From Colwellia maritima (GTDB lineage Bacteria > Pseudomonadota > Gammaproteobacteria > Enterobacterales > Alteromonadaceae): a stretch of 64,000 nt of DNA. Under the pieces are notes generated by a model. The model worked only from the letters and a program-made list of their open reading frames with translations, was not told the origin of the DNA and did no database searches. The translations under genes and the position numbers were made by a program. Positions 47,685 through 57,424 of this stretch are shown one piece after another. Numbering within the stretch: the first letter of the stretch is position 1; every line of letters begins with the position of its first letter. The stretch covers positions 620,001 to 684,000 of the forward strand of contig NZ_JAKKSL010000002.1 in NCBI RefSeq assembly GCF_022669015.1, in the 5' to 3' direction.

Positions 47685-49821
47685 ATGATGTTGATTAAAA
47701 CAGTAAATGACAAAAAGCATCAGCAAATGTTTAAGTTAACACACCATAATACCTGGTTATTATGGTGTTGCCAGTTAATCAATATAGGCTTCCTAGTTGA
47801 TGAAATTAGTAGTTGGATGTTAGCCATTTTAGCCTTGTGTTTAGGTTGGCAAGCGCTTTTCAATATTAGAAAAATTAGTAAAAGCAAAAATATTACAAAG
47901 ACTAACCAAACAACTAAAATCAAGACTGAAACCAAAATCAACCTATCATCTATTGTGTTAACGCTCTTTGCATTAAGCGGTTGTATGGCAATTGCTGTTA
48001 CAGCCGGCAGTCTTGGCATATTAATCAGTATGATACACCTACTGACATTTGCTTACGTGCTAAAATCGTTTGAAATACAACAAAGAAAAGACTTTTATCA
48101 AGTTTGTTTACTTGGCATATTTTTATTGGCATCAGCATTGATTTTCAAACAGAACTTATTGTTTTCTGTTTTTGTTGTGCTAGGTTTAATCGTGAACTTA
48201 ATGGTTTTATTGCAAGTCTTCTCACCTCATAAATCATTAATGGCAACAGCCAAAACGATTTCAATTTTACTATTACAAAGCTCACTACTCGCGATTGTTT
48301 TGTTTGTGGTATTTCCTCGTTTAACACCATTTTGGCAAGTTCCTAATGCACAATCTGCGCAAACAGGCCTTAGCGATGAAGTGCAACCGGGGGATATTGC
48401 AAAGCTTGCCTTATCAGGTGATTTAGCTTTTAGAGTCGACTTTAATGGCGCAGATATTCCTCAATACGATAAGCTTTATTGGCGTGCAATGACTTTAGAG
48501 CAATACGATGGTAGAAAATGGTCACGCGTTACAAAAAATATCAATAATCAACCTACGTCATCACAAATACCTTTCATACCTGATACTTCCGGAAAAGGTA
48601 TAAATTACAACGTGATAGTAGAGCCTAGCCATCAAGTTTGGTTGTTCGGGTTAACCGTTGCTACTAGTGAAGATTCATCTTTACGTTTTATGGACGATTA
48701 TACGGTTCAAAGCCGAAATGTGTTAAGCCAAACGCGTCATTATCAATTAACAAGTTACTTACAAGCACCTGTAGACTTAATCATTAGTAAATCAAAAAAA
48801 CAGCGTAATTTAGCCATTGTTCAAGGAAGTAACCCGAGATTAGAACAATTAGGTAATGAACTAAAACAACAATATGCGAATCCTGTAGACAGATCGAATG
48901 CGGTACTAAAATTATTTAGAGAACAAGCATATTTTTACACGTTAAAACCACCACTTCTAATTAACAATAGCTTAGACCAATTTTTCTTTGACACAAAAGC
49001 CGGATTTTGCGTTTATTACGCAAGCGCTTATACTTACCTAATGCGTGCTGCTTGGTATTCCTTCAAGAATTGTTACGGGCTACTTAGGTGGTGAATATAA
49101 TAATGCCAGTAGCTCACAAAATACAAATAGTGAAAATACCCAACAGGGCGGTCATTTAAGTATTTATCAATATGACGCTCATGCGTGGTCAGAAATTTGG
49201 TTAGAAGACATTGGGCGGCAAAGAGTTGACCCTACCGCTGCGGTTGACCCTCAACGGGTAGAAAGTGGTTGGTCTACAGAGTTATTATCACAACAATCAG
49301 CGTTAAGTAGTGATTTATTCGGACTCTATAAATTTAGAAAAACAGCCTGGTTAAATACAATTCGTTTGCAATTTGATGCGCTTGATTATCAATGGACTCG
49401 TTGGGTATTGGGCTATTCTAACGAGCAACAATATGATCTACTAAAACGATTGTTTGGTGGCAACATACAATGGAAAGCAACCGCTATAGTGGTTGCAACA
49501 CTTATTGCCATAATGACGATATTCACCTTGTTTTATCGTTTTGATATAAATGCCTTTAAACGCAAAAAATTACCTTTGTGGTTAAATTTATACCAACAAG
49601 CATTGGCACAACTTGCTAAAAAAGGCACAAAAAAAACTACTGATATGTCTCCGTCAGACTTTGCGCAGGTAGTTGCACAGCAACACCCAGAAATAGCAAC
49701 ACAATTTAGAGAATTCAGTACAACCTTTGAAATACTCATGTTTAAAAATTTAAATAGCAAACAACAAGTAATGTATTTAACACGTCTTAAACAACAATTT
49801 AATAGGTTAAAACCTAATTAA
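47685..49821 (+). CDS. TgpA-type transglutaminase-like membrane protein (one frameshift)
   Basis: This is an inner-membrane protein of 711 residues after repair. A block of about six helices (DUF3488 region, residues 15-215) precedes a periplasmic transglutaminase-core domain. Its catalytic residues are visible as Cys in AGFCVYYASAYTYLMRAA, His in YDAHAWSEIWL and Asp in RVDPTAAVDP. One extra T in GCTGCTTGG near 49053 breaks the frame; removing it gives RAAGIPSRIVTGYLGGEY. A further helix lies near 560-580, followed by a DUF4129-like tail. The usual GFCEHxAS reads GFCVYYAS here. It completes the MoxR-DUF58 operon. Confidence 0.9.
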
Positions 49822-50019
49822 ACGACCTTTTTAGGTAGAAACGCCACGTTAAAGCATAGGACAATACGTTGGGTAAAGTGGCAATATCGCTAACAATAAG
49901 GGTAATTTACTTAAATTGTCATTTTTATTATGGTTTTGTTAATTAATCCTTTACAAATAAGTTGTTAGTATTTAATATTCGCACCGTCTTTTGGCAAGCG
50001 ATTGTTGCATTAGATAATT

Positions 50020-50110
50020 GGTGAGATGGCTGAGTGGTCGAAAGCACCGGTCTTGAAAACCGGCAAGGGTTTGTAGCCCTTCTAGAGTTCAAATCTCTAT
50101 CTCACCGCCA
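50020..50110 (+). tRNA. tRNA-Ser (anticodon UGA)
   Basis: The acceptor arm GGTGAGA (50020-50026) pairs with TCTCACC (50100-50106), followed by G and an encoded CCA. The anticodon stem CCGGT/ACCGG holds the loop CTTGAAA, giving anticodon TGA. A long variable arm (GCAAGGGTTTGTAGCCCTTC) and the T-loop GTTCAAATC identify a class II serine tRNA of 91 bases. Confidence 0.97.
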
Positions 50111-50123
50111 CATTTTATAGATA

Positions 50124-50150
50124 AGCCTCTGTTTTTACAGGGGCTTTTTT
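50124..50150 (+). terminator. Terminator of tRNA-Ser
   Basis: AGCCTCTGT and ACAGGGGCT pair with one G-T pair around TTTT and are followed by TTTTTT. Confidence 0.85.
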
Positions 50151-50221
50151 ATGTCTACAGGTTTCTGAACCGTCAAGAAGACCGTCAAATACTCGCGTTA
50201 CAATAAAAAACTACCTCAAAA

Positions 50222-50691
50222 GGCTAATCAGGCCACCCATGATTAGGGCTAATCAGGCAAAGGCTAATCAGGCCACCCATGATTAGGGCTAATCAGGCCA
50301 CCCATGATAAATCTTTGCTTTTCACGGCTAGGCTAATTAGGCTAGGCTAATTAGGCAGGCTAGGGCTAATCAGGCCACCCATGATAAATCTTTGCTTTTC
50401 ACGGCTAGGCTAATTAGGGCTAATCAGGCCACCCACGATAAATCAGGTTGTTTTCTTATGATGGCTAATCAGGCCACCCAAGATAAATCTAAGTATCAAC
50501 AGCACGTTAATTATATTTTTTTATTAAAAAATTCATATCATGTGGGTAATTAGGCCACCCACGATAAATCAGGTTGTTTTCTTATTAATAGGGCTAATCA
50601 GGCCACCCATGATAAATCTTTGCTTTTCACGGCTAGGCTAATTAGGCAGGCTAATTAGGCCACCCACGATAAATCAGGTTGTTTTCTTATT
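50222..50691 (+). repeat. REP array, left block (about nine copies)
   Basis: The core TAATCAGGCCACCCATGAT and close variants (TAATTAGG..., ...CACGAT, ...AAGAT) occur about nine times in one orientation, near 50225, 50265, 50289, 50364, 50418, 50465, 50549, 50595 and 50655. Two kinds of linker alternate: TAAATCTTTGCTTTTCACGG with GGCTAGGCTAATTAGG, and TAAATCAGGTTGTTTTCTTA. On the minus strand each core starts with GGTGGCCTGATTA, which carries a GTGG tetranucleotide like other RAYT-linked REPs. The block lies 3' of the RAYT gene and contains no ORF. Confidence 0.88.
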
Positions 50692-50845
50692 AAAATAATC
50701 CACGTAATGACTAGGTAAATGGCTCGGAGATCGTTTTTCTTAGCTCTAACGTCACTTTTTCTGAATTTTAGGTGAGTGTGTGCCGTAACATTGTCAAAAT
50801 GCTATCTAGGCTAAGGTTTTATTGTTTTGTCGCTAAGTGACGTGG

Positions 50846-51839
50846 TTAAGCACTATTCAAACAAGCTTGGGCATTGGCTATGCCATGTGTTCGCTTTAAG
50901 CCTACATGTTCACTAAATTCACTTAAGTGCTCAGCTGTTCCGACAGCGCCCGTGAAAATACATTCAAATTGTGTGGTGAGTTTTAACCAACTTTCATCAC
51001 TGATGTGTAGCCTGGCTAAAATGTTAGACGCTTTTGGGTTAATCGCGCCACGTTTATCGTTTCGAATTATTTTCCCCGTTTCATCAACGAGGGTTAAATA
51101 GTCTTTCAAGCTGAAAGTAATTCCTTGTGTTTTGTGTTGATGTTCGTTGCCAGTAAAAGGGAGTAACTGCTTGGGTTGCTCACCGTTAATAGCTGCTTTA
51201 ATACGTAACTGAATGCCGGTGAAACTTGATTGCTCGGGTGTAGGGGAGATAGCGGCACGTACTGGGTTTAAATCAACATAAGCCATACACGACAATAAGG
51301 CACCTTCATCAAGCAAGGCTTGAGATTTAAACCGTCCTTCCCAGAAATGGCCTGTGCATTTATCTTCTTGATTAGCTTGCCTTGCAATAGGCTCATTTAA
51401 GGAGCGCATAAACCAGCCTAATATCCATTAAACGCTCTTTGTATACTTTAGCGGTTTGTTCAACCATGGTGAGTTGATAGTCAGCCAGTGGTTGTTTATT
51501 TAGATATTGTCGTGTGAGGAGCGTGCCCTTAAAAAGTTGATGCCAACGTTGAAGAATATCTGCTGTGGTCCACTGTTTCATTTGCTCACAATCCACATGC
51601 AGCACTAAATGTAAGTGATTGTGCATGATAGCATGGGCACAAATATCAATAGCAAAAGATTGGGATAATTGAAACAGACGTTTTTCAATCCAACCGCGTC
51701 TGTGTTCAAAGCTGATGCCAGTTTCTTTATCGACCCCGCATAAAAAGGCTTTGCGTACAGTGCGGCTACAAATGTGGTAATAGGGGGTATTGAGTAAACT
51801 AATTTGTTGTGAGCGGGGTTTAGGCATCATAGTGTCCAT
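50846..51839 (-). CDS. RAYT (REP-associated tyrosine transposase, one frameshift)
   Basis: This is an IS200/IS605-like Y1 transposase of the RAYT type, expected to nick and move REP sequences. The N-terminal domain has the HUH motif in HAIMHNHLHLVLHV and begins PRSQQISLLNTPYYHICSRTV. Further motifs are GHFWEGRFKSQALLDE and YVDLNPVRA. One extra base near 51417 splits it; removing one G of the minus-strand AGG restores MDISWFMRSLNEP and a 330-residue protein. REP blocks in opposite orientation flank it on both sides. Its base composition looks more GC-rich than its neighbours, which is compatible with transfer. Confidence 0.9.
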
Positions 51840-52023
51840 ACTTGATTGAGGTAAAGTAAGTGTAGTTTATGCGGGAAAGTTGCAAAAGTTATTATGGGTG
51901 GCCTGATTAAGTTTATTTGTTGTGAGCGGGGTTTAGGCATCATAGTTTCCGTACTTGATTGAGGTAAGGTAAGTGTAGTTTATGGGAAAGTTGCAAAAGT
52001 TATTATGGGTGGCCTGATTAAGT
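51803..52023. repeat. Tandem duplication of the RAYT 5' end
   Basis: A segment at 51803-51913, holding the first ~12 codons of the RAYT gene and the adjacent REP copy, is repeated at 51916-52023 with a period of 113 bases and only a few differences. The outer copy keeps ATGATGCCTAAACCCC but runs into REP sequence, so it is a start-codon remnant. Confidence 0.85.
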
Positions 52024-52114
52024 TAATATGGGTGGCCTGATTAAATGATTAAATGATTAAATGATGGGTGGCCTGATTAAGTTACAAAAGTTATTATGGG
52101 TGGCCTGATTAAAT
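51891..52114 (-). repeat. REP array, right block (five copies, inverted)
   Basis: ATGGGTGGCCTGATTAA occurs five times (near 51894, 52005, 52028, 52064 and 52096), the reverse complement of the left-block core. Between two of them lies a short tandem of ATTAAATG. Together with the left block it brackets the RAYT gene with repeats facing opposite ways. Confidence 0.88.
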
Positions 52115-52205
52115 GCTAAGTTGCTTACCATATCTTCAGGACCAAGTTTTGAATATAGAGCATTATGAGGTGTATTAAAAATTATGGCGTCAGTAGGATA
52201 CTAAG

Positions 52206-52817
52206 TTGTTATCAATGAGCAGTAGAAAAATTCATAGAAGGATTGGTTTAATATTAATATTGCCAATGCTTGGTTGGGCTCTTACAGGCATCGTATTTTT
52301 TATAAAACCTGGATACAGTGAGGCTTATGAACAATTAGTCTTAAAAACCTACCCTGTAGAAACACAATTAACGATAGTCCCTGAAAATAAATGGGAAAAA
52401 GTTACCTTAATTAAAACCATTTTAGGACATCATCTACTTGTAAGTACCGGCAATAAACTTGAACATTTAGACCCTACAACGTTTGAAGAAAAAAGCTTTC
52501 CATCTAGTTCACAATTTAAACGTCTTGTTGCTGATGCTATTTCAGGTAAAAATGAACGTTATGGCGATATAGTGTCTATTAATGATAATCATGTGCAAAC
52601 AAGTACGGGTGTAGAAATAGAGCTTGATTGGCTAAATTTAAAATTAAGACAAAAAGGTGATGATACAAAACTAATAAATCTGCTATATAAAATTCATTAT
52701 CTTCAGTGGACTCCTTTTAAAGGCGTGAATCAGCTCCTCGGTATTATAGGATTATTGTTACTTATAAGCTTAACCGTATTCGGTTTGACTCTGTATGTAA
52801 AAAATAGAGAGAAATAA
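52206..52817 (+). CDS. PepSY-associated membrane protein
   Basis: This is a small inner-membrane protein of about 200 residues with an N-terminal helix (KIHRRIGLILILPMLGWALTG) and a C-terminal helix (QLLGIIGLLLLISLTVFGLT) enclosing a periplasmic domain. The pattern RKIHRRIG...GxxFF and HYLQW before the last helix is that of PepSY-associated transmembrane proteins, often involved in iron or redox systems. It starts at TTG 52206 or more likely ATG 52215; no good ribosome site is seen. It stands alone after the REP array. The substrate is unknown. Confidence 0.7.
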   Translation: MLSMSSRKIHRRIGLILILPMLGWALTGIVFFIKPGYSEAYEQLVLKTYPVETQLTIVPENKWEKVTLIKTILGHHLLVSTGNKLEHLDPTTFEEKSFPSSSQFKRLVADAISGKNERYGDIVSINDNHVQTSTGVEIELDWLNLKLRQKGDDTKLINLLYKIHYLQWTPFKGVNQLLGIIGLLLLISLTVFGLTLYVKNREK

Positions 52818-52941
52818 TCGCTGTTAAGTATTTATGACGAGTACAACAAAAATAGTTAGTTGGTGATAAAATTATTACCAACCATTACAAGTCACATATT
52901 GTGACGTTATCTAGACAAATTAATCAAAGTAAGGAACACTT

Positions 52942-53409
52942 TTGAAAACAATTACAAAATTACTACTATTACCTTTAACGTTTGTTGCCTCATCTCAAGT
53001 TTTAGCAAACAATAATTTTACTTTTGGTATAGGTGCCGGAAGTTTTTATAGTGGTGTTGGTGTTAATACGGGCGTTCAATCTAAAACTGATTTAAAATAT
53101 TTATCAATTGGTTGTGTTAGTTATTCCTCTTTACACGGTGAAACTTGTGGCGTAGGTGTTGGTTGGGTAAAAACTGATATTTTTGATTTTCAAACACCAA
53201 AGCATGGCACAAGCGTTTATGTTGGTATTGTTGGAAGTGAATATGCCAATTTTGATCACGAAGCAATATATGGCGTAGGTTTAGGATATCATTATTTTTT
53301 ACGTGGTATTGATAAGTCTGGCTTTAACTTCGGTTTGACGCTTACTGCCGGAGATGAAAACAAGGGAGTAGGAATGGGAGGTATGTTTCAGGTTGGCTAT
53401 CAATTTTAA
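52942..53409 (+). CDS. Small predicted outer-membrane protein
   Basis: No family was recognised. The 155-residue product starts at TTG with AAGGA six bases upstream. It has a signal peptide ending at SQVLANN, followed by glycine-rich amphipathic strands such as FGIGAGSFYSGVGVNTG and IYGVGLGYHYFLRG, and ends in the terminal Phe of FQVGYQF. This pattern indicates an eight-stranded outer-membrane barrel or a similar small porin-like fold. Two cysteines (GCVSY, ETCGVG) could form a disulfide. Neighbours give no clue to function. Confidence 0.65.
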   Translation: MKTITKLLLLPLTFVASSQVLANNNFTFGIGAGSFYSGVGVNTGVQSKTDLKYLSIGCVSYSSLHGETCGVGVGWVKTDIFDFQTPKHGTSVYVGIVGSEYANFDHEAIYGVGLGYHYFLRGIDKSGFNFGLTLTAGDENKGVGMGGMFQVGYQF

Positions 53410-53559
53410 ACATAAGATTAATCAAACACAAAACAGTTATATTTGCTCTTTAGTCATTATCAAAAGCAAAGTTAAAACAAAGTTAAAAGCGGTTCACTGT
53501 AGCGATATGTCCTTTAAGAGGTAACATTTAATTTTTTAAATTAAGAAATAGAGGTGTTA

Positions 53560-53943
53560 ATGATGAAAACAAAAAAACATGGATTATCAATTGGTATTGA
53601 AAGAGTAGATAATGACCTTTTCCTTTCATTGAAAGCTATCGGTAAACTTAATCATCAAGACTATGAAATTATTACCCCAATGCTAGAATCAGCTTTAGCA
53701 GAGATTAAACAACCCAAAATAAAAGCGCTTATTGATGGAACCGAATTAGATGGTTGGGAGCCAAGAGCCGCATGGGATGATTTTAAAATTGGCTTAAAAC
53801 ACGGTAATGAATTTGAAAAAATTGCGATTTACGGCAATAAAAATTGGTTGAAATTAACTGCAAAAATCGGATCATGGTTCGTTTCTGGCGAAGTAGAGTA
53901 TTTCGATAATTATGAAAGTGCATTAAGTCGGGTTAGAACATAG
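53560..53943 (+). CDS. SpoIIAA/STAS-like protein
   Basis: This is a cytoplasmic protein of 127 residues resembling the SpoIIAA-like family (PF11964) with a STAS fold. Typical features are LSLKAIGKLNHQDYEIITPMLE and ALIDGTELDGWEPRAAWDDFK, followed by IAIYGNKNWLK. GAGG lies five bases before ATG 53560, and a second ATG follows directly. Family members are small regulatory or lipid-binding proteins of unknown detail. It precedes an APC transporter by about 25 bases and may be cotranscribed with it. Confidence 0.8.
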   Translation: MMKTKKHGLSIGIERVDNDLFLSLKAIGKLNHQDYEIITPMLESALAEIKQPKIKALIDGTELDGWEPRAAWDDFKIGLKHGNEFEKIAIYGNKNWLKLTAKIGSWFVSGEVEYFDNYESALSRVRT

Positions 53944-53967
53944 TAAACACATAACGGGTAAAGCATT

Positions 53968-55266
53968 ATGCATATGTCAAAAAAACCAATAGGATTTTGG
54001 TCTGCTGTTTCCATGGGAATTGGCGCTATGGTTGGCGCAGGAATATTTGCGTTGTTAGGGGAGGCCAGTGCTATTTCTGGTAGTGCCGTGTATATCTCAT
54101 TTATCATCGGTGGAATCATAGCTTTATTTAGCGGGTACTCATTAGGTAAATTAGGGGCTCGTTATCCTTCGTCAGGCGGAATAATTGAATACTTAACTCA
54201 ATCTTATGGTGTTGGTTTTTTTACCGGCACAATGGGTATTATGCTTTATTTTTCTGCAATAGTGTCTCTAAGTCTTGTTGCAAAAGCCTTTGGAAATTAT
54301 GCGGCAACTTTTTTACCTGCTAGTGCTGACGCTTCATCACTTTGGCATCATGTGTTTTCTAGTGGAATAATAATTCTGTTTGTATTGATAAACTTGAAAG
54401 GTGCTAAAGATGTTGCGGTTTGGGAAAGAGCAACCGTAGGTATTAAATTCATCGTCTTAACAGGATTATCTGCCGTAGGCATAATGTATTTAAATCCTTC
54501 TTTACTATCACCACAGTATTACCGTACCAGTAAAGATATCTTTTTCAGTCTTTCAATCACTTTTTTGTTTTTGAAGGCTTCAGAGTTATTACTAATACCG
54601 CAGAAGATATGCCTGATCCAGCAAACACGCTGCCAAAAGCAATGATGACAGCGATTTTACTGGTTATGGTACTTTATGTAGGCATTTCATTTGCTGTGTT
54701 TGGTAACTTACCCGTTGAAAAAGTTATCGCAGCAAAAGATTTTGCACTTGCCGAAGTAGCATTACCTATATTCGGTCAGGTTGGTTTTACGGTCGTGGCT
54801 ATTACGGCATTAATTGCGACAGCGTCTTCCATAAACGCTAATTTATATGCTGTTACTAATGTAACTTATCAATTAGCAAAAGATGGTGAATTACCTGCGC
54901 AATTTGGGAAACCTATTGCACATAGCCGAGAAGGGTTAATCATAAGCGGTATTTTTATTATCTTCTTATCTTTGTTATTCAATTTATCTGAAATTGCAGC
55001 AATTGGCTCTATATCAATATTATTTGTGCATACTATTACTCATATTGGGCACCTTAAAATAATTTCTAAAACTGGCGCCTCCGTGGTGTTGGTTAGTATT
55101 GCTGCATTATTAAGTTTAATTGCCATGATACTTGCGCTTGTTTATGTAAGTAAGCAGTCTAATCATGTTATATATATTCTAGCCGGGTTTTATTTTAATC
55201 GCTGCAATGACCGAAATTTTACTTAAAAAAATCACCAAAAGAGAAATAACTCCTAGGATTGATTGA
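53968..55266 (+). CDS. APC-family amino acid transporter (two frameshifts)
   Basis: This is an inner-membrane amino acid/polyamine permease of 432 residues after repair, with about twelve helices. The N-terminal block FWSAVSMGIGAMVGAGIFALLGEA is the APC signature. A missing T in the T6 run near 54560 breaks the frame; restoring it gives TFFVFEGFRVITNTAEDMPD. An extra T near 55187 breaks it again, and removing it gives LAGFILIAAMTEILLKKI with a stop at 55264-55266. The substrate cannot be told from the sequence. Confidence 0.88.
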
Positions 55267-55410
55267 TGCGTAAAGCGATTAAGCTAACAAACATACTCAG
55301 AAAATACTGTTAAAGTAAAATTCCTTATTTTATGCACATTGCTTGCACATTCATATACTATTATTAATAGTATATTATTAATAGTGTTGACCCTTTGGAG
55401 GGTATGGATA

Positions 55411-56685
55411 ATGAAACAAAATATTGTAGGCAATACGTTAGTCAGTTTTTTGGTAGCTTGTACACTTAGCGCTTGCGGTGGTAGCAGCAGTAACAGTAGT
55501 TCTGATGACTCAGATGACAATGATATTACTGTAACTAATACAACGCCCATCGCCAATGTTGGTGATGATCAAGCGATATTTGTGGGCAGTACTGTTACAT
55601 TATCGGGTGATCAAAGTAGTGATGCCGATGGCGATACCCTTGGTTATTCGTGGAGTTTATCTACCTTACCCAATGGCAGCGTTGCTATATTGTCTAGCGA
55701 TACTGACGTTGCACCTTCATTTGTAGCAGACGTTGTAGGCACTTATGTTATTTCTCTTATCGTTAATGATGCCGAAGTAAACAGTGAATCCGACAGTGTT
55801 GAAATTGTTGTGTCAGCGGTGGTTAATGGTTCTACCGCCAGTGTTTTATGTGATTATAGTTACGACGCATACAATGATTCTGATTCAGTACAATTAAATA
55901 GCACGGTAACGTGGAGCTGTACAGATGAAGAACGTGAACTAGCAGCTAACGGTGTACCTGATCACGCCGTAGGTACATTTCCTAATAATAACAACCCTAA
56001 TACGATAACAGAACAAGATGTTGCTGATAGCTTTACATTAGAGCCACTTGAAACGCAAACGGCAACCACACTGGGAGGACCGGCCGGTACTACAGGCTAC
56101 GTTCTTAACGGTGTGAAAATTGATGCGAATACAGCGGGTAGCTGTGACGATACAGGTGATAATTGTAGTTTAATTGGCAATACTGGTAATTGGCATATCG
56201 AAGCATTAGGTCATAATAGTTTTGATTTTGGCACTGATGATAACAATGCGCATGTGCAACCCGGAGGTGTTTATCATTATCATGGTATGCCTGAAGGTTT
56301 TGTGACTAAACAAGGTGGTAGTGAAACTAAAATGACAATTATTGGTTGGGCTGCTGATGGATTCCCTATTTATGCACGTTATGGCTACACTATTGCTAGC
56401 GATGCAAGTTCAGAATTAAAAGCCATGACAGGTAGTTACCAATTAAAAACTGATGTACCAACTTCTCGTCCGTCAACAGACACCTACAGCCTGGGTACTT
56501 TTGGTGAAGACTGGGAATATGTTGCTGACTCAGGTGATCTAGATGAATGTAATGGCCGATACGGTGTTACCCCAGAATTTCCTCAGGGCATTTATCATTA
56601 TTTTGCCACCGACACCTATCCCTATTTTCAACGTTGTGTAAAAGGTGAGGTCGAAGCTACAGCAGGCGGCATGCCACCACCGTAG
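55411..56685 (+). CDS. YHYH-domain lipoprotein with PKD-like domain
   Basis: This is an exported lipoprotein of 424 residues. It starts at ATG 55411 with GGAGGG upstream and has the lipobox LSAC. A Ser/Asp-rich linker is followed by a PKD-like beta domain (about 45-140: PIANVGDDQAIFVGSTVTLS). The YHYH domain (about 160-420) is marked by GGVYHYHGMPEG and IIGWAADGFPIYARYGY. Such proteins are common in marine bacteria and of unknown function. The four histidines and nearby acidic residues suggest metal binding. A downstream EF-hand protein gene follows 108 bases later and may be linked. Confidence 0.85.
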   Translation: MKQNIVGNTLVSFLVACTLSACGGSSSNSSSDDSDDNDITVTNTTPIANVGDDQAIFVGSTVTLSGDQSSDADGDTLGYSWSLSTLPNGSVAILSSDTDVAPSFVADVVGTYVISLIVNDAEVNSESDSVEIVVSAVVNGSTASVLCDYSYDAYNDSDSVQLNSTVTWSCTDEERELAANGVPDHAVGTFPNNNNPNTITEQDVADSFTLEPLETQTATTLGGPAGTTGYVLNGVKIDANTAGSCDDTGDNCSLIGNTGNWHIEALGHNSFDFGTDDNNAHVQPGGVYHYHGMPEGFVTKQGGSETKMTIIGWAADGFPIYARYGYTIASDASSELKAMTGSYQLKTDVPTSRPSTDTYSLGTFGEDWEYVADSGDLDECNGRYGVTPEFPQGIYHYFATDTYPYFQRCVKGEVEATAGGMPPP

Positions 56686-56793
56686 TCCTAAGTATTGCTT
56701 AACTTAATCCATTAAACTTAATCCATGAAATTTAGTGCAGAATATTAAGTGCTTTATATTTACAACCTTCAACGTACACTAAAGAATTACCCT

Positions 56794-57321
56794 ATGAAAC
56801 ATATTAAAAACAACTTGATTTCGACCGCTATTTTTATCACTAGTATTTTTCTATCGCAAGCTTTATCAGCGCATGTGATGGTGGCACAGCACGGCACATT
56901 AAATGTGCTTGAAAAGGGGGCATTTATGGTGCTTTCGTTACCTATTTCAGCGTTTGAAGGAATTGATGACGATAATGACGGAAAACTTTCAAACACTGAA
57001 TTTAATCGCCACCGTAATGCTATTGCCAAGGTTATTCATAACAAGATTGTGTTAAAAGATGAGCAGGGCGTACGTGTGTTAGAAGATATGATGCTTTCAC
57101 CCGTTGTTTCTCACGACTCACCTAATGCACCTGTGTCACAACTTGTTGTTATGGGACGTTATAGTTTAACTAATTTACTTAGCCCACTAGAATATACAGT
57201 AGAAATATTCGGTACGTCCCCTACAGAAAACTCATTAGATATTGTTGCTACTCGTAAAAGCGATCACAAAAAACAGCGGGTAAAACTCACCCCTAAAAAC
57301 CCAAGTGTTTCTATATTTTGA
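56794..57321 (+). CDS. Exported protein with an EF-hand-like loop
   Basis: No named family was recognised. The 175-residue product from ATG 56794 has a signal peptide ending at ALSAHV, so the mature protein begins with a histidine, HVMVAQHGTLN. The loop DDDNDGKLSNTEF (about 59-71) fits a calcium-binding EF-hand. The rest is predicted to be beta-rich. A longer GTG start at 56749 lacks a signal peptide and is unlikely. It follows the YHYH lipoprotein gene on the same strand; a joint role in the envelope is only inferred. Confidence 0.65.
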   Translation: MKHIKNNLISTAIFITSIFLSQALSAHVMVAQHGTLNVLEKGAFMVLSLPISAFEGIDDDNDGKLSNTEFNRHRNAIAKVIHNKIVLKDEQGVRVLEDMMLSPVVSHDSPNAPVSQLVVMGRYSLTNLLSPLEYTVEIFGTSPTENSLDIVATRKSDHKKQRVKLTPKNPSVSIF

Positions 57322-57356
57322 TTAAAATAGGGTAAGAGTCTTTTACCAGAAAATAA

Positions 57357-57380
57357 GATTGCTGAATAACCTCAGCAATC
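57357..57380. terminator. Hairpin after the EF-hand gene
   Basis: GATTGCTGA and TCAGCAATC pair perfectly around ATAACC. No T tract follows. A TATAAT box at 57385-57390 just beyond it could belong to the promoter of the radical SAM gene. Confidence 0.4.
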
Positions 57381-57424
57381 ACAGTATAATACTACGATGA
57401 GTATTAAAAGTAGTTAAAATCCCG

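Noticed and set aside
49045-49821. Independent transglutaminase gene
   Set aside because: It lacks the catalytic Cys and the membrane domain, which are in the preceding frame; one extra T separates them.
50222-50691. Possible CRISPR array
   Set aside because: The repeats vary in sequence and spacing, the linkers themselves recur, and no cas gene is present; the reverse-complement block and the RAYT gene explain it as a REP array.
57385-57390. Firm promoter call for the radical SAM gene
   Set aside because: The TATAAT box is good, but no -35 box lies at a suitable distance.
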